57,148 bases of DNA, taken from positions 1 to 57,148 of the forward strand of contig JABDKG010000012.1 of NCBI GenBank assembly GCA_013002305.1, read 5' to 3'. This document shows positions 1-7,478 of this stretch, in pieces. The stretch is from Hellea sp. (GTDB lineage Bacteria > Pseudomonadota > Alphaproteobacteria > Caulobacterales > Maricaulaceae). Below the pieces are notes generated by a model. The model searched no databases. It was not told where the DNA came from and saw only the letters and a list, made by a program, of their open reading frames with translations. Both the position numbers and the translations under genes were made by a program. The first letter of the stretch is position 1; each line of letters opens with the position of its first letter.

Positions 1-615
<615 letters not shown>

Positions 616-835
616 TGATTCTCTCTAATCATAAAACTAGAGCTTTTTCTTTCGATCATTCGAACGGAAATGCTAATTTCATTAATCTTCGGCGCTCATG
701 CGTGGCGATCAGTACGCTCACGCAATGAGAGCAACCAGACAAAAAACGATTTCTTTACATATAAAAATCCGTCATCCCGCCGCTCGGCGGCCGGCCTGAG
801 CCGGGACCCACGGATTTAGCATAAATTCTTGCGTT
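616..835 (+). other. 23S-5S internal transcribed spacer
   Basis: Spacer between the two rRNA genes. No tRNA is visible. It contains a dispersed hairpin of the 'gtcatcccgcc...gggacccacgg' kind at about 772-813, so a mobile palindromic repeat appears to have entered the rrn spacer. Confidence 0.7.
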
Positions 836-956
836 AACCGGGTGGTTATAGCGAGTGGTCCCCACCCGATCCCATTCCGAACTCGGTCGTTAAGCCCCTC
901 AGCGCCGATGGTACTTTGTCTTAAGGCACGGGAGAGTAGGTCGTCGCCCGGTTTAC
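836..956 (+). rRNA. rrf: 5S ribosomal RNA
   Basis: The sequence has the 5S signature of a central ccccacccgatcccattccg block and a cggtcgttaagccc block. The ends pair (aaccgggtg with cgcccggtt, about 836-844 and 944-952) to form helix I. Length is about 120 bases, normal for 5S. It lies downstream of the 23S gene on the same strand and is followed by a rho-independent terminator at about 998-1026. Ends are accurate to a few bases. Confidence 0.95.
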
Positions 957-997
957 CCAAGAATTTAGAGAACCCTCCATTTACAACCGAAATAAAC

Positions 998-1026
998 AAA
1001 GCTCCCTCACGGGGGCTTTTTTTATT
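998..1026 (+). terminator. rho-independent terminator of the rrn operon
   Basis: An imperfect stem (agctccc / gggggct) with a short loop is followed by seven T residues. It lies about 45 bases after the 5S gene. Confidence 0.8.
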
Positions 1027-1046
1027 TTGGCATGTTTGTCGAGCAG

Positions 1047-1117
1047 TGCTTTGTTCTTAAGGTGGCGGACGCCACGGAGAGTAGGTCGTCGCCCGGTTTA
1101 CCCAAGAATTTGAAATA
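1047..1117 (+). repeat. partial duplicate of the 5S 3' end (tail copy 2)
   Basis: The bases from about 1078 (ggagagtaggtcgtcgcccg...) repeat the 3' end of the 5S gene and its flank (cggtttacccaagaattt). Before them is a related but altered stretch, ctttgttcttaaggtggcgg. The whole 5' half of 5S is missing, so this is not a functional rRNA gene. Like the first copy it is followed by 'ccctcca' and a terminator. Confidence 0.85.
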
Positions 1118-1148
1118 TAGCCCTCCAAAACCACATAATCAAAAATCA

Positions 1149-1180
1149 AAAAGCCTCCGCATCGCGGGGGCTTTTGCTAT
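1149..1180 (+). terminator. rho-independent terminator after 5S tail copy 2
   Basis: Stem aaaagcctccgc / gcgggggctttt with a 3-base loop and a following T-rich run. It is the second of three similar hairpins after the rrn operon. Confidence 0.8.
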
Positions 1181-1189
1181 TTTTGCCCA

Positions 1190-1408
1190 GGTACAACTTT
1201 GTCTTAAGCTTGTAAGTGGTCGCGAAGCGAAAAATCGATCGAGGATCGATTTTAACGTCATGCGGCAAAGCCATGCTTTGCCGACGGTTCCGAAAGATAT
1301 ATGCCCAATATGCCCAAGCCTTACTCCGCTGCGCTCCGTGTCGTTTGTGCAACGCCTACTCTCCCGTGCCCGAAGCGAGGATTGAAACACCCTCCATAAA
1401 ACAAAAAC
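1190..1408 (+). repeat. degenerate third copy of the 5S tail, partly inverted
   Basis: The block contains 'actttgtcttaag' (about 1194-1207), which is 5S sequence. Further on, cctactctcccgtgcc at 1354-1369 is the exact reverse complement of the 5S stretch ggcacgggagagtagg. 'accctccataaaacaaa' then resembles the sequence after the real 5S and leads into a third terminator. A family D repeat (1316-1350) lies inside. I read it as a rearranged remnant of the rrn tail. Confidence 0.6.
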
Positions 1409-1436
1409 AGCCCCGCTCCGCGCGGGGCTTTTTTTG
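1409..1436 (+). terminator. rho-independent terminator, third in the rrn tail
   Basis: A perfect 8-bp stem (agccccgc / gcggggct) with a 5-base loop, followed by seven T residues. Confidence 0.85.
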
Positions 1437-1454
1437 TTTTATCTCCACATATCT

Positions 1455-1840
1455 TCCGCTCATCCTCGCGCAGGCGGGGATCCACGCCTCGGGTTCTGAT
1501 GCGTCGAAGCCTAACTCACTGCGTTCGCGTCGCTTGTGCAGCAAACCTCCCCCGCTCATCCCTTTTCCGCTCACCCCCGCGAAGGCGGGGGAGGCGGGGA
1601 TCTGAACCTGCTTTCGTTTAAGACCAAATCGCGACGAATTTTACACTCCGGATGTCTGTTTCGTTTCCCGCCTGCGCGGAAATGAGCGGAAGTAATTTTG
1701 GATTGATTGAGAAACTAAACTTACAACCAACCCCCTGTCATCCCGCACATGATGCGGGACCTCGCCCGCTGCGGTTTTTGAACATCTCGGCCAACCCACA
1801 AAACCCCGCTCATCCCCGGCTTGATCGGGGATCCACGCCT
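1455..1840. repeat. cluster of family B hairpin repeats and one family D repeat
   Basis: Several copies of the dispersed hairpin 'cgctcatcc-cgcg-aggcggggatcc' are packed here: about 1457-1490, 1554-1602, 1653-1690 (inverted), 1737-1765 (a variant, tgtcatcccgcacatgatgc) and 1805-1840. A family D copy lies at 1505-1541. No gene is seen between the rrn terminator and 1885. The same hairpin family recurs at 7338, 50259, 52096 and 52384. Confidence 0.75.
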
Positions 1841-1884
1841 CTATTTTCCATTGAGCCAACGCCAAATTCCTATAACCTGCGCCC

Positions 1885-2421
1885 ATGGCGGATTATGTAT
1901 TTCAATCAGAATTCAAAAATGTGGAAATGAGCGAAGCTTGCGAGGCTTTGACGCAGCGCCGACGGGACCTTGGCAAATCCCGGCCCGGTTGGCTCGTGAA
2001 TATGGCGCTGGCTATTATTGCCGCAGGAGCCGTCGTTTTGTATAAAAGCGCCATCACCCTAGAACAGGCCATTATAATCGCGCTGTTATTGATCCTCATC
2101 GGATTGGTCGCCTTCGGAACCGTCAGCTCCAAGAAAGCTCAAACCGCAATGCATAACGCGCCCATCAGGGTTGGCCCGACAAAGATCCGTTTCTCGCCCG
2201 AGGGCTATCATATGGAACATCCGGGCGTTACCAGCCTGACCCGCTGGAGCCATATCCCCGACGTTATCGCAACACCGCACGGCCTGATTATTGTACATAG
2301 TGACTACGAATATTACCCGGTCGAAGCCAAAGCTTTCCGCGATGAAACAGAAATGGAAGCCGTCGCCAATCAAATTAAAATCTGGATCGCCGCCGCGCAA
2401 ACTGCAGATGCCGACAGCTAA
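1885..2421 (+). CDS. YcxB-like membrane protein
   Basis: 178 residues. The N-terminal ~35 residues are soluble, followed by two adjacent membrane segments (about 37-57 and 62-81) with a very short turn. A C-terminal soluble domain then begins near 'IRFSPEGYHMEHPG'. Two membrane helices plus this compact beta-rich tail match the general architecture of YcxB-like proteins, whose function is unknown. The ATG at 1885 is the first in frame; no strong ribosome binding site precedes it. A phased 11-bp array starts 18 bases after the stop codon. Family assignment is by architecture and the SPEG/W-S-H-I pattern, so the name is tentative. Confidence 0.75.
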   Translation: MADYVFQSEFKNVEMSEACEALTQRRRDLGKSRPGWLVNMALAIIAAGAVVLYKSAITLEQAIIIALLLILIGLVAFGTVSSKKAQTAMHNAPIRVGPTKIRFSPEGYHMEHPGVTSLTRWSHIPDVIATPHGLIIVHSDYEYYPVEAKAFRDETEMEAVANQIKIWIAAAQTADADS

Positions 2422-2438
2422 GACCATCCTAGAACGCT

Positions 2439-2515
2439 TCAAAAGTCAGTCAAAAACACTCCAAAACCACCCCAAAACCCGATCAAAACTGGCCCAAAAC
2501 CCGCCCAAAAACCCG
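2439..2515 (+). repeat. seven-unit 11-bp tandem array with phased A-tracts
   Basis: Units of the form (t/c)caaaa-N5 begin at 2439, 2450, 2461, 2472, 2483, 2494 and 2505, an exact 11-base period. Each unit carries a run of four or five A residues, so the A-tracts fall near one helical turn apart, the arrangement expected for intrinsically curved DNA. The array begins 18 bases after the preceding stop codon. Its role is unknown. Confidence 0.9.
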
Positions 2516-2554
2516 TAATTGACCCGTTTCACGCAATCGCGCGCCGTCAGAGCC

Positions 2555-2634
2555 CGATATTATGAGAACTGCCCCCGATTTCACGCCGATATTATGAGAA
2601 ATAACCGGATTTCACAGTGAAATTTTGAGCGTAT
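2555..2634 (+). repeat. 32-bp direct repeat, two clear copies and a decayed third
   Basis: 'cgatattatgagaa' occurs at 2555-2568 and again at 2587-2600. The sequence after each, ccgatttcac and ccggatttcac, also matches. A weaker third unit (gaaattttgagcg) follows. Such short direct repeats may mark an old element end, but no transposase is near. Confidence 0.65.
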
Positions 2635-2640
2635 AAACAA

Positions 2641-2791
2641 CGCCGTAGGGCGGATTACGGACGATGTCCTAATCCGCCATTCCAATGTCAACGCTATAAT
2701 CCCAACTATCCGATTGAAAAGGGACGGCGGATTACGCTATCGCTAATCCGCCCTACGGTGTAAGATTATATTTTGATCCGGGGTACTTGGT
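2641..2791 (+). mobile_element. family A element A1, left terminus missing
   Basis: The copy carries the inner arms 'cgtagggcggatta' and 'taatccgccctacg' and the right terminal repeat tccggggtacttggt (2777-2791). The left terminal repeat is absent. The two inner hairpins (ggcggattacggac... and ggcggattacgctatcgct...) are intact. Confidence 0.85.
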
Positions 2792-2818
2792 TGCGCATTA
2801 TGGAATAGACGAACATCG

Positions 2819-2890
2819 GCCACCAGGAACACCGGATTAACCAAAACCCGTAGGGCGTATAGAGGGCAAAGCCCGAAATTCGCCGTCACA
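2819..2890 (+). mobile_element. family A element A2, left-end fragment
   Basis: It begins with a decayed left terminus (accaggaacaccggatta), continues through 'cgtagggcgtat' and stops after about 70 bases, so only the left part is kept. From here to 3084 I see no gene. Confidence 0.65.
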
Positions 2891-3084
2891 TGGTAATTTC
2901 CGTAGAAACATGGTATAACTTTGGTGGATGGGGCAGTCTTTCAAAACATAGCCCTATCTCTGAGCGCAAATAATTCAAGAAGAAAACAAGCTATTTTATC
3001 AGCACGCCAACGGTATGGCATTGTAAAATGGATTGAGACTTATCCTTTTTGAATTAATTCTTTGAAATCTAAAAGGGGAAAGTT

Positions 3085-4056
3085 ATGCGAATAGATCATG
3101 CGCCGATGGATAAAATGAAGAAGCGATGGGAATCGGCAGACAAGTCAAGAATGATCCCTGTTACAGAGTTTGGTGAAGGAGCAATTGCGTTTGATGAGCG
3201 CTGGCCAGTTTTCGCCGCTTATACAGCCAAGGCCTTAAAGCATAGGATTATCTATAATTCAGACGGTGGATACTATGCGAGGGGATTGGTCCGCCTTTCA
3301 GGAGATTTGCACAGAATCTACACGGACAATATGGCCCGTCACCCGAATGAAAGATGGAGTCAAATTGGGATGAAGGTTTTGATTCTCCGATTTCCATCTG
3401 GGAATCCCCGAGATCGTTTGGCTGTAGTTATTAGATTTAAAGAAAGTGAAACTTATTCTTTTGGGAGCGAAAAGATCGTCCCTGAGGAGGGGCTTCAAAA
3501 ATCGCTAGAGAAAAAAAGGACCAGTATATTTTTATTGAAAGCAATGACTATTGCAATGGCAATGGAAAACGCGGGCGGTGGGAAAAAGTGGGCCAACATT
3601 ACCGAACTGCTCCAATTCGCAATTGTTGTTGGTTATCCTAAAAATATGAAAATGTGGATTTACAATCCGAAGGCACTCGCCGCGTATCATGAAATTAGCG
3701 AAGCCGAAAGAAAGAAATTTCAAAAACATTTAGGGTATTTTTTCCATTTTAAGGGCGAATTCAATGTACGAGGTAAAGTACCGATAAAATGGCAACTGTT
3801 TCCAATTGCAGACCTTAATCGACTTGCAAGGGAATCCGAAATAATTATCAAACGCCGCCTCAGCGAATATTACGATGGCGGGTTAGAAGCGATAAATAAT
3901 ATCGTGAAGCTAAAAAGAGCGCATAGTTCGGGGGCAGGAGGGTTCCCGGTTAGCAAACGCGTTCAGGAGTTCTGGAGAGAATTCGCAAAAATTCAAAAAA
4001 CGAGTAATACAAATTATGGTGAGATTTCAGTTCAGCATTTATTCGATATAATTTAA
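3085..4056 (+). CDS. hypothetical protein, unknown family, accessory
   Basis: 323 residues, not recognised. It has no signal peptide and no membrane segment, and it is rich in Lys, Arg and aromatic residues. The sequence is mixed alpha/beta in appearance, with basic helical stretches near residues 130-150 and 205-225. The ATG at 3085 follows a good ribosome binding site (aaggggaaag). The gene is clearly more AT-rich than the core genes of the window and lies between family A copies A1/A2 and A3. This suggests horizontal acquisition. Its small size, isolation and setting fit a defence or nuclease-type accessory gene, but nothing in the sequence proves that. Confidence 0.75.
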   Translation: MRIDHAPMDKMKKRWESADKSRMIPVTEFGEGAIAFDERWPVFAAYTAKALKHRIIYNSDGGYYARGLVRLSGDLHRIYTDNMARHPNERWSQIGMKVLILRFPSGNPRDRLAVVIRFKESETYSFGSEKIVPEEGLQKSLEKKRTSIFLLKAMTIAMAMENAGGGKKWANITELLQFAIVVGYPKNMKMWIYNPKALAAYHEISEAERKKFQKHLGYFFHFKGEFNVRGKVPIKWQLFPIADLNRLARESEIIIKRRLSEYYDGGLEAINNIVKLKRAHSSGAGGFPVSKRVQEFWREFAKIQKTSNTNYGEISVQHLFDII

Positions 4057-4093
4057 TAAACTCTATCTACTAAAAACTCCGCTCCAAACCAAC

Positions 4094-4325
4094 CCCGTAG
4101 GGCGTATACCAACCAAGTACACCGGATAACCCAAACCCGCGCTCCGTAGGGCGGATTAGGACATCGTCCATAATCCGCCATTCCAATGTTTGGTCCCCCA
4201 TCCGAACCGCCCGATTGAAACGGGACGGCGGATTACGCTATCGCTAATCCGCCCTACGATGTATGGTAGAAACTTGACCCGGGGTACTTGGTACGGGGTA
4301 AGGCTGACTTTTGATCCGGGATACT
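4094..4325 (+). mobile_element. older family A element split by the nested copy A3
   Basis: Left part: ccccgtagggcgtat at 4092-4107. Right part: acggggtaaggctgactttt and a decayed terminus tccgggatact at 4293-4325. The two halves flank a complete, better-preserved copy at 4112-4292, so the younger one inserted into the older. The decayed right end abuts the 48-base parB-like fragment at 4320-4367. Confidence 0.7.
4112..4292 (+). mobile_element. family A element A3, complete and nested
   Basis: 181 bp. It starts with accaagtacaccgga and ends with cccggggtacttggt; these are near-perfect terminal inverted repeats. Inside are paired arms gtagggcggatta / taatccgccctac, each part of its own hairpin. 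There is no coding capacity, so a transposase would have to act in trans. Confidence 0.88.
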
Positions 4326-4367
4326 CCGCTGTCGGAGCTGGGCGTGAATTATCCGGGCAAGGATCCG
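4320..4367 (+). repeat. 48-bp fragment matching the parB-like gene
   Basis: 45 of 48 bases match 8242-8289 inside the parB-like gene, in the same orientation and the same reading frame (PLSELG-NYPGKD). Here it lies between the end of an old family A element and the start of the kinase gene. Either a copied gene fragment or an independent short repeat family would explain it. Confidence 0.85.
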
Positions 4368-4418
4368 CGCGGTTTGAATTCACTGGCCACGGCTAGCGAT
4401 TGCTCTATAAGTCCGGTT

Positions 4419-5525
4419 ATGGAAGCCAAATGTCACCCCCGTCAGGCCGAGCGCCTTGCCGCCCTTCGCAGCTATAATATTCTGGATACACCGCGCGAGT
4501 CCGACTTTGATGACATTGTCGTGCTGGCGTCAAAAATCTGTAAAACTCCGATTTCGGTCGTCAATCTGATCGATGCCGATCGTCAATGGTTCAAGGCCGA
4601 GATTGGAATTGGCGCGCGCGAAACGCCGCTCGAAACGTCCATATGCTCCCATATTATCCTTGAACAGGATTTTACCATGATCGAGGACACCCACACCGAT
4701 CCGCGCACATCCGATAACGAGCTTTGCACGCCCGCCGACGGGCTACGCTTTTACGCCGGGGCTTTGCTCAAGGCCGAAAACGGATTACCGATTGGCACGC
4801 TGTGCGTGCTCGATACCAAACCCAACAAACTCGACGCATATCAGCAGCAGGCCCTGACCGTATTAGCGCAGCGCGTAATGCGGGAGCTGGATCTGCGGCG
4901 CTCTTTGCAAGCGCAGAAAATATTGCAGGACGAGATGGATCACCGCGTCAAGAACAGTTTCTCATCAATCGCCGCCGCTATTCGTCTTTATAAGAAAGAG
5001 GCGCAGAAATCCGGCGATACGGATGCGGTTTTTGACGCGCTTCACCGTCATATGGACGCCGTCACTGCGGTGCACAAAGCAATCTATCTCTCTGATGATC
5101 CGGCGGGGGTCGATCTTGCCGCCTATATGGACGGGTTGACCCAGAGACTAGCCCAGTCCATCGCGGAGCCGATTTCAATCACAGCAAAGGCGCCCAGCCG
5201 GGCAGTCTCGACCAAAATTGCCAGCACGATTGGATTGATCGCCAATGAATTTACGGCCAACACGCTCAAGCACGGCGTTGTCAGCGTCGATGATCCGCGA
5301 ATTGAATTTGACCTCTCAGTCGCGGACGGGGAACTGACCTTGTCCTGCCGCAATAATATTCCAACAGACAATAAGGTGATAAAAGATTCTGGAATCGTCA
5401 AAAAACCCGGCATTGGCGAGCGCCTGATGCGCGCTTCTGTTGCCCAGCATGGTGGACAATTGACGCAGACCCAATCGCCGACTGGCTACCGGCTCGACGT
5501 CTCCTTTATGGTCGGCTCGGCCTAG
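4419..5525 (+). CDS. GAF-domain sensor histidine kinase (HisKA_2/HWE type)
   Basis: 368 residues from the ATG at 4419. An open frame extends upstream to a TTG at 4311, but that part is repeat-derived, so the ATG is preferred. Residues 1-160 form a GAF domain (ALRSYNILDTPRESDFD opening, typical of GAF kinases). Residues 168-368 are a HisKA_2/HATPase module with the phosphoacceptor His175 in EMDHRVKNSF and an N-box with NEFTANTLKHG. There is no membrane segment, so it is a cytoplasmic sensor. No response regulator is adjacent, so the partner is elsewhere. It sits inside the repeat-rich island between elements A3 and A4. Confidence 0.88.
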   Translation: MEAKCHPRQAERLAALRSYNILDTPRESDFDDIVVLASKICKTPISVVNLIDADRQWFKAEIGIGARETPLETSICSHIILEQDFTMIEDTHTDPRTSDNELCTPADGLRFYAGALLKAENGLPIGTLCVLDTKPNKLDAYQQQALTVLAQRVMRELDLRRSLQAQKILQDEMDHRVKNSFSSIAAAIRLYKKEAQKSGDTDAVFDALHRHMDAVTAVHKAIYLSDDPAGVDLAAYMDGLTQRLAQSIAEPISITAKAPSRAVSTKIASTIGLIANEFTANTLKHGVVSVDDPRIEFDLSVADGELTLSCRNNIPTDNKVIKDSGIVKKPGIGERLMRASVAQHGGQLTQTQSPTGYRLDVSFMVGSA

Positions 5526-5587
5526 CTTAATCTATTGGTCGAAAACCGAGCAGGGCGCCTGAATTCGGGTCTTGCGGACATCGCTAG

Positions 5588-5713
5588 TTATGAATTCCGG
5601 GCGTTATTGCGGCTCGCTTCGGCTGCGTTGGGCTGGCGGCGGTCCCGGTCCATGGCTTTTTTAACTACACCGGACAAAACGGCGGCCAATATGGTGCGGA
5701 CAATAAATCTCAT
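5588..5713 (-). CDS. small membrane-associated protein, 41 residues
   Basis: An ATG at 5713 preceded by aaaggaaaatc (a good ribosome binding site) opens a 41-codon frame ending at 5588. The peptide begins MRFIVRTILAAVLSGVV, a short hydrophobic helix, followed by a charged tail rich in Arg, Asn and Ala. It is not recognised as a family. The good ribosome binding site and amphipathic composition favour a real gene, but the short length keeps confidence modest. The rest of 5526-5838 shows no other gene. Confidence 0.45.
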   Translation of the reverse strand: MRFIVRTILAAVLSGVVKKAMDRDRRQPNAAEASRNNARNS

Positions 5714-5838
5714 GATTTTCCTTTTTCAATATTCTTCAGGCCGCAGGGCGCGCGGCGGTATTTTCGGTGCTGATATAGCAGGGCCCTAGCTGTCAATGTA
5801 ACGCCCGGAGCGCCGGATTTGTTCCGCGCGAATAATGG

Positions 5839-6017
5839 TTAAATGTCATCGGAGGGCGTAATATTGGCAATCCGCGCTCTGACGGTGCCGTATAATATAG
5901 TGATATTGGCAACCAGAACCGCGCTCAATCCGATCACGAAACAAAACTGGACCCGGTATAGAATTTTATACCAGTGGGTCGGAATTTCTTCATATTCGAC
6001 AACCGGGAGCGTCAGTG
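5839..6017 (-). pseudogene. membrane-protein gene fragment cut off by element A4
   Basis: Reading from the family A element outward on the minus strand, the frame encodes a charged stretch (VEYEEIPTHWYKILYRVQ), one clear membrane helix (FCFVIGLSAVLVANITILY) and a short tail ending at 5839. Upstream coding continues only into repeat sequence, so the native 5' end has been replaced by element A4. It could still be expressed from a start codon inside the repeat. The family is not recognised. Confidence 0.5.
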
Positions 6018-6192
6018 CCAAGTACCCCGGAATAAACCCAAACCCGTAGGGCGGATTAGGACATCGTCCGTAATCCGCCATTCCAATGTTCGGCCCCCAT
6101 ACGCACCGCCACGCCAAAACGGGACGGCGGATTTCGCTTCGCTCTATCCGCCCTACGATGTAGGGTAGAAACTTGATCCGGGGTACTTGGTG
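6017..6192 (+). mobile_element. family A element A4, complete
   Basis: About 174 bp with perfect 14-base terminal inverted repeats, ccaagtaccccgga (6018-6031) and tccggggtacttgg (6178-6191). Inner arms are gtagggcggattagg and ctatccgccctacg. It interrupts a minus-strand gene (5839-6017) and ends 43 bases before the next gene. No clear target-site duplication is visible. Confidence 0.9.
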
Positions 6193-6234
6193 GCAATAAG
6201 GCCGGAGACATGTACAGGGAGATCAAGGATTAAA

Positions 6235-6747
6235 ATGCAACACGTATTTTTGAACCGACGGGCCGCGGTCACTATCGTAGTGTTGATGCTTCTATACGCT
6301 ATTTTTTTATTGTTTGCGGGTCTGAATACACATGAAGGCGCAACTATTTCCAGAGGTTTTTCAGACGAAATAGTTTTACCTTTTTGGGCGGTTATGCTGA
6401 TAAAAATAGGTTTTTTCGCAATTGCTATCTATTGCGTGTTGTTTGCAGCTTGGACTATTTATTGCGATTTATTTAAGAAAAATCCGGTTCTGTCGATCAC
6501 CGAATCCGGCATAGTAATTAGAAAGTTTTTAAAACAAAAAAGAACGATTTCAAACGATCAGATTAGCAGCATAGATATTAATACTAAAAGTTATTTAGGC
6601 ATAAAATACTCAAGAATTTGTTTTAATGTCGGAACAAAAAAACATTTCTTAAATGGCGCATCATTGTCCATTGGGCTGGATCAGTTCGGGCAGTTATTGA
6701 AGACGCATAACCTACCAACAAAAACCGTTGTCAAACCATCGCCATAG
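6235..6747 (+). CDS. two-helix membrane protein with PH-like C-terminal domain
   Basis: 170 residues from the ATG at 6235, chosen because 'caaggat' precedes it and upstream codons are repeat-derived. Membrane segments are near 10-30 and 55-80. The soluble tail (NPVLSITESGIVIRKFLKQKR...ISNDQISSIDINTKSYLG...) has the beta-strand pattern of the bacterial PH-like domains found in STM3941/YcxB-type proteins of unknown function. It is AT-rich compared with the core genes. It lies between family A elements A4 and A5 and is probably an accessory gene. Confidence 0.7.
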   Translation: MQHVFLNRRAAVTIVVLMLLYAIFLLFAGLNTHEGATISRGFSDEIVLPFWAVMLIKIGFFAIAIYCVLFAAWTIYCDLFKKNPVLSITESGIVIRKFLKQKRTISNDQISSIDINTKSYLGIKYSRICFNVGTKKHFLNGASLSIGLDQFGQLLKTHNLPTKTVVKPSP

Positions 6748-6770
6748 GGAACGAGGAAATATTGAGAATG

Positions 6771-6944
6771 ACCAAGCACCCCGGATTAACCCAACCCCGT
6801 AGGGCGGATTAGGACATCGTCCGTAATTCGCCATTCCAATGTTCGGCCCCCATCCCAATCGCCACGTCAAAACGGGACGGCGGATTTCGCTTCGCTCGGC
6901 CGCGAGTGCGGGGTAAGATTTTATTTCGATCCGGGGTAGTTGGT
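6771..6944 (+). mobile_element. family A element A5, complete
   Basis: 174 bp from accaagcaccccgga to tccggggtagttggt, so the terminal repeats have one or two mismatches. The left inner arm is normal. The right arm is replaced by 'cggccgcgagtgcggggtaag', a variant also hinted at in the older element around 4293. It ends three bases before the stop codon of the minus-strand nucleotidyltransferase gene. Confidence 0.85.
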
Positions 6945-6947
6945 AAA

Positions 6948-7298
6948 TTAGTTTAGCTGTTTAGATAGAATTGCGTAAATTAGAATACCTTCTCTTTCGA
7001 CACTTGGTGCCACGATTTCTAACCCTGCGTTTTCCTCATACCATTCTAAATGAACGTTGAAAGGTAAGCTTAGGTCCGGACGCCTCTTATATTTTCGGTG
7101 CCAGTTGCTCCACATTGAATAAGCAAAGTCGGGGCCTTTATCGGTGTTCATTACTACAGCTAAATCAATATCGCTTTTGGCCTGACTCTCGCCTCTTGCT
7201 CTGCTACCGAACAAAAAAATCTGCTTAATTTCAGTATGTCGTTTCGCCCATTCAATGATTTGATTTACATGTTCTTTAGTTAAATCCATGTCTTTCAT
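6948..7298 (-). CDS. MNT-family minimal nucleotidyltransferase
   Basis: 116 residues. Residues 31-46 give the nucleotidyltransferase signature GSRARG-x5-SDIDL with Asp43 and Asp45 in the metal-binding positions. The strand where a third acidic residue is expected reads NVHLEW, so the usual third aspartate is not obvious. MNT proteins commonly act as antitoxins of HEPN toxins by AMPylating the toxin, but no HEPN gene is beside this one. The gene fills almost exactly the space between element A5 (ends 6944) and element A6 (starts 7301). Its upstream signals must therefore lie in A6. An internal ATG at residue 4 is an alternative start. Confidence 0.85.
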   Translation of the reverse strand: MKDMDLTKEHVNQIIEWAKRHTEIKQIFLFGSRARGESQAKSDIDLAVVMNTDKGPDFAYSMWSNWHRKYKRRPDLSLPFNVHLEWYEENAGLEIVAPSVEREGILIYAILSKQLN

Positions 7299-7300
7299 AT

Positions 7301-7336
7301 ACCAAGTACACCGGATTGACCCAAACCCGTAGGCGT
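7301..7336 (+). mobile_element. family A element A6, left-end fragment fused to a family B hairpin
   Basis: accaagtacaccggattgac and 'cccaaacccgtagg' are the left end of family A. The match stops at about 7336 and continues directly as tccccgctttcgcgaggatg, an inverted family B hairpin (7338-7363). It forms the upstream region of the nucleotidyltransferase gene. Confidence 0.75.
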
Positions 7337-7478
7337 ATCCCCGCTTTCGCGAGGATGAGCGGAAAGAGCGCGGAGCGCTCGAAATGTGCCATTCAATATG
7401 AGAGACTTAATCATTTTTCACACTCCATTAACCCTAATTCTTGGCCGAAAATTCACCGTTCTTTGATAAAGTGAAGCT

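Noticed and set aside
842-1605. Open frames across the 5S gene and its tail
   Set aside because: They consist of rRNA fragments, terminators and dispersed repeats and have no convincing ribosome binding sites.
5535-5789. 84-residue plus-strand frame
   Set aside because: No ribosome binding site, composition unlike a protein, and it overlaps the more plausible 41-residue minus-strand gene.
6948-7298. HEPN-MNT toxin-antitoxin pair
   Set aside because: Only the MNT half is present; the adjacent sequence on both sides is repeat.
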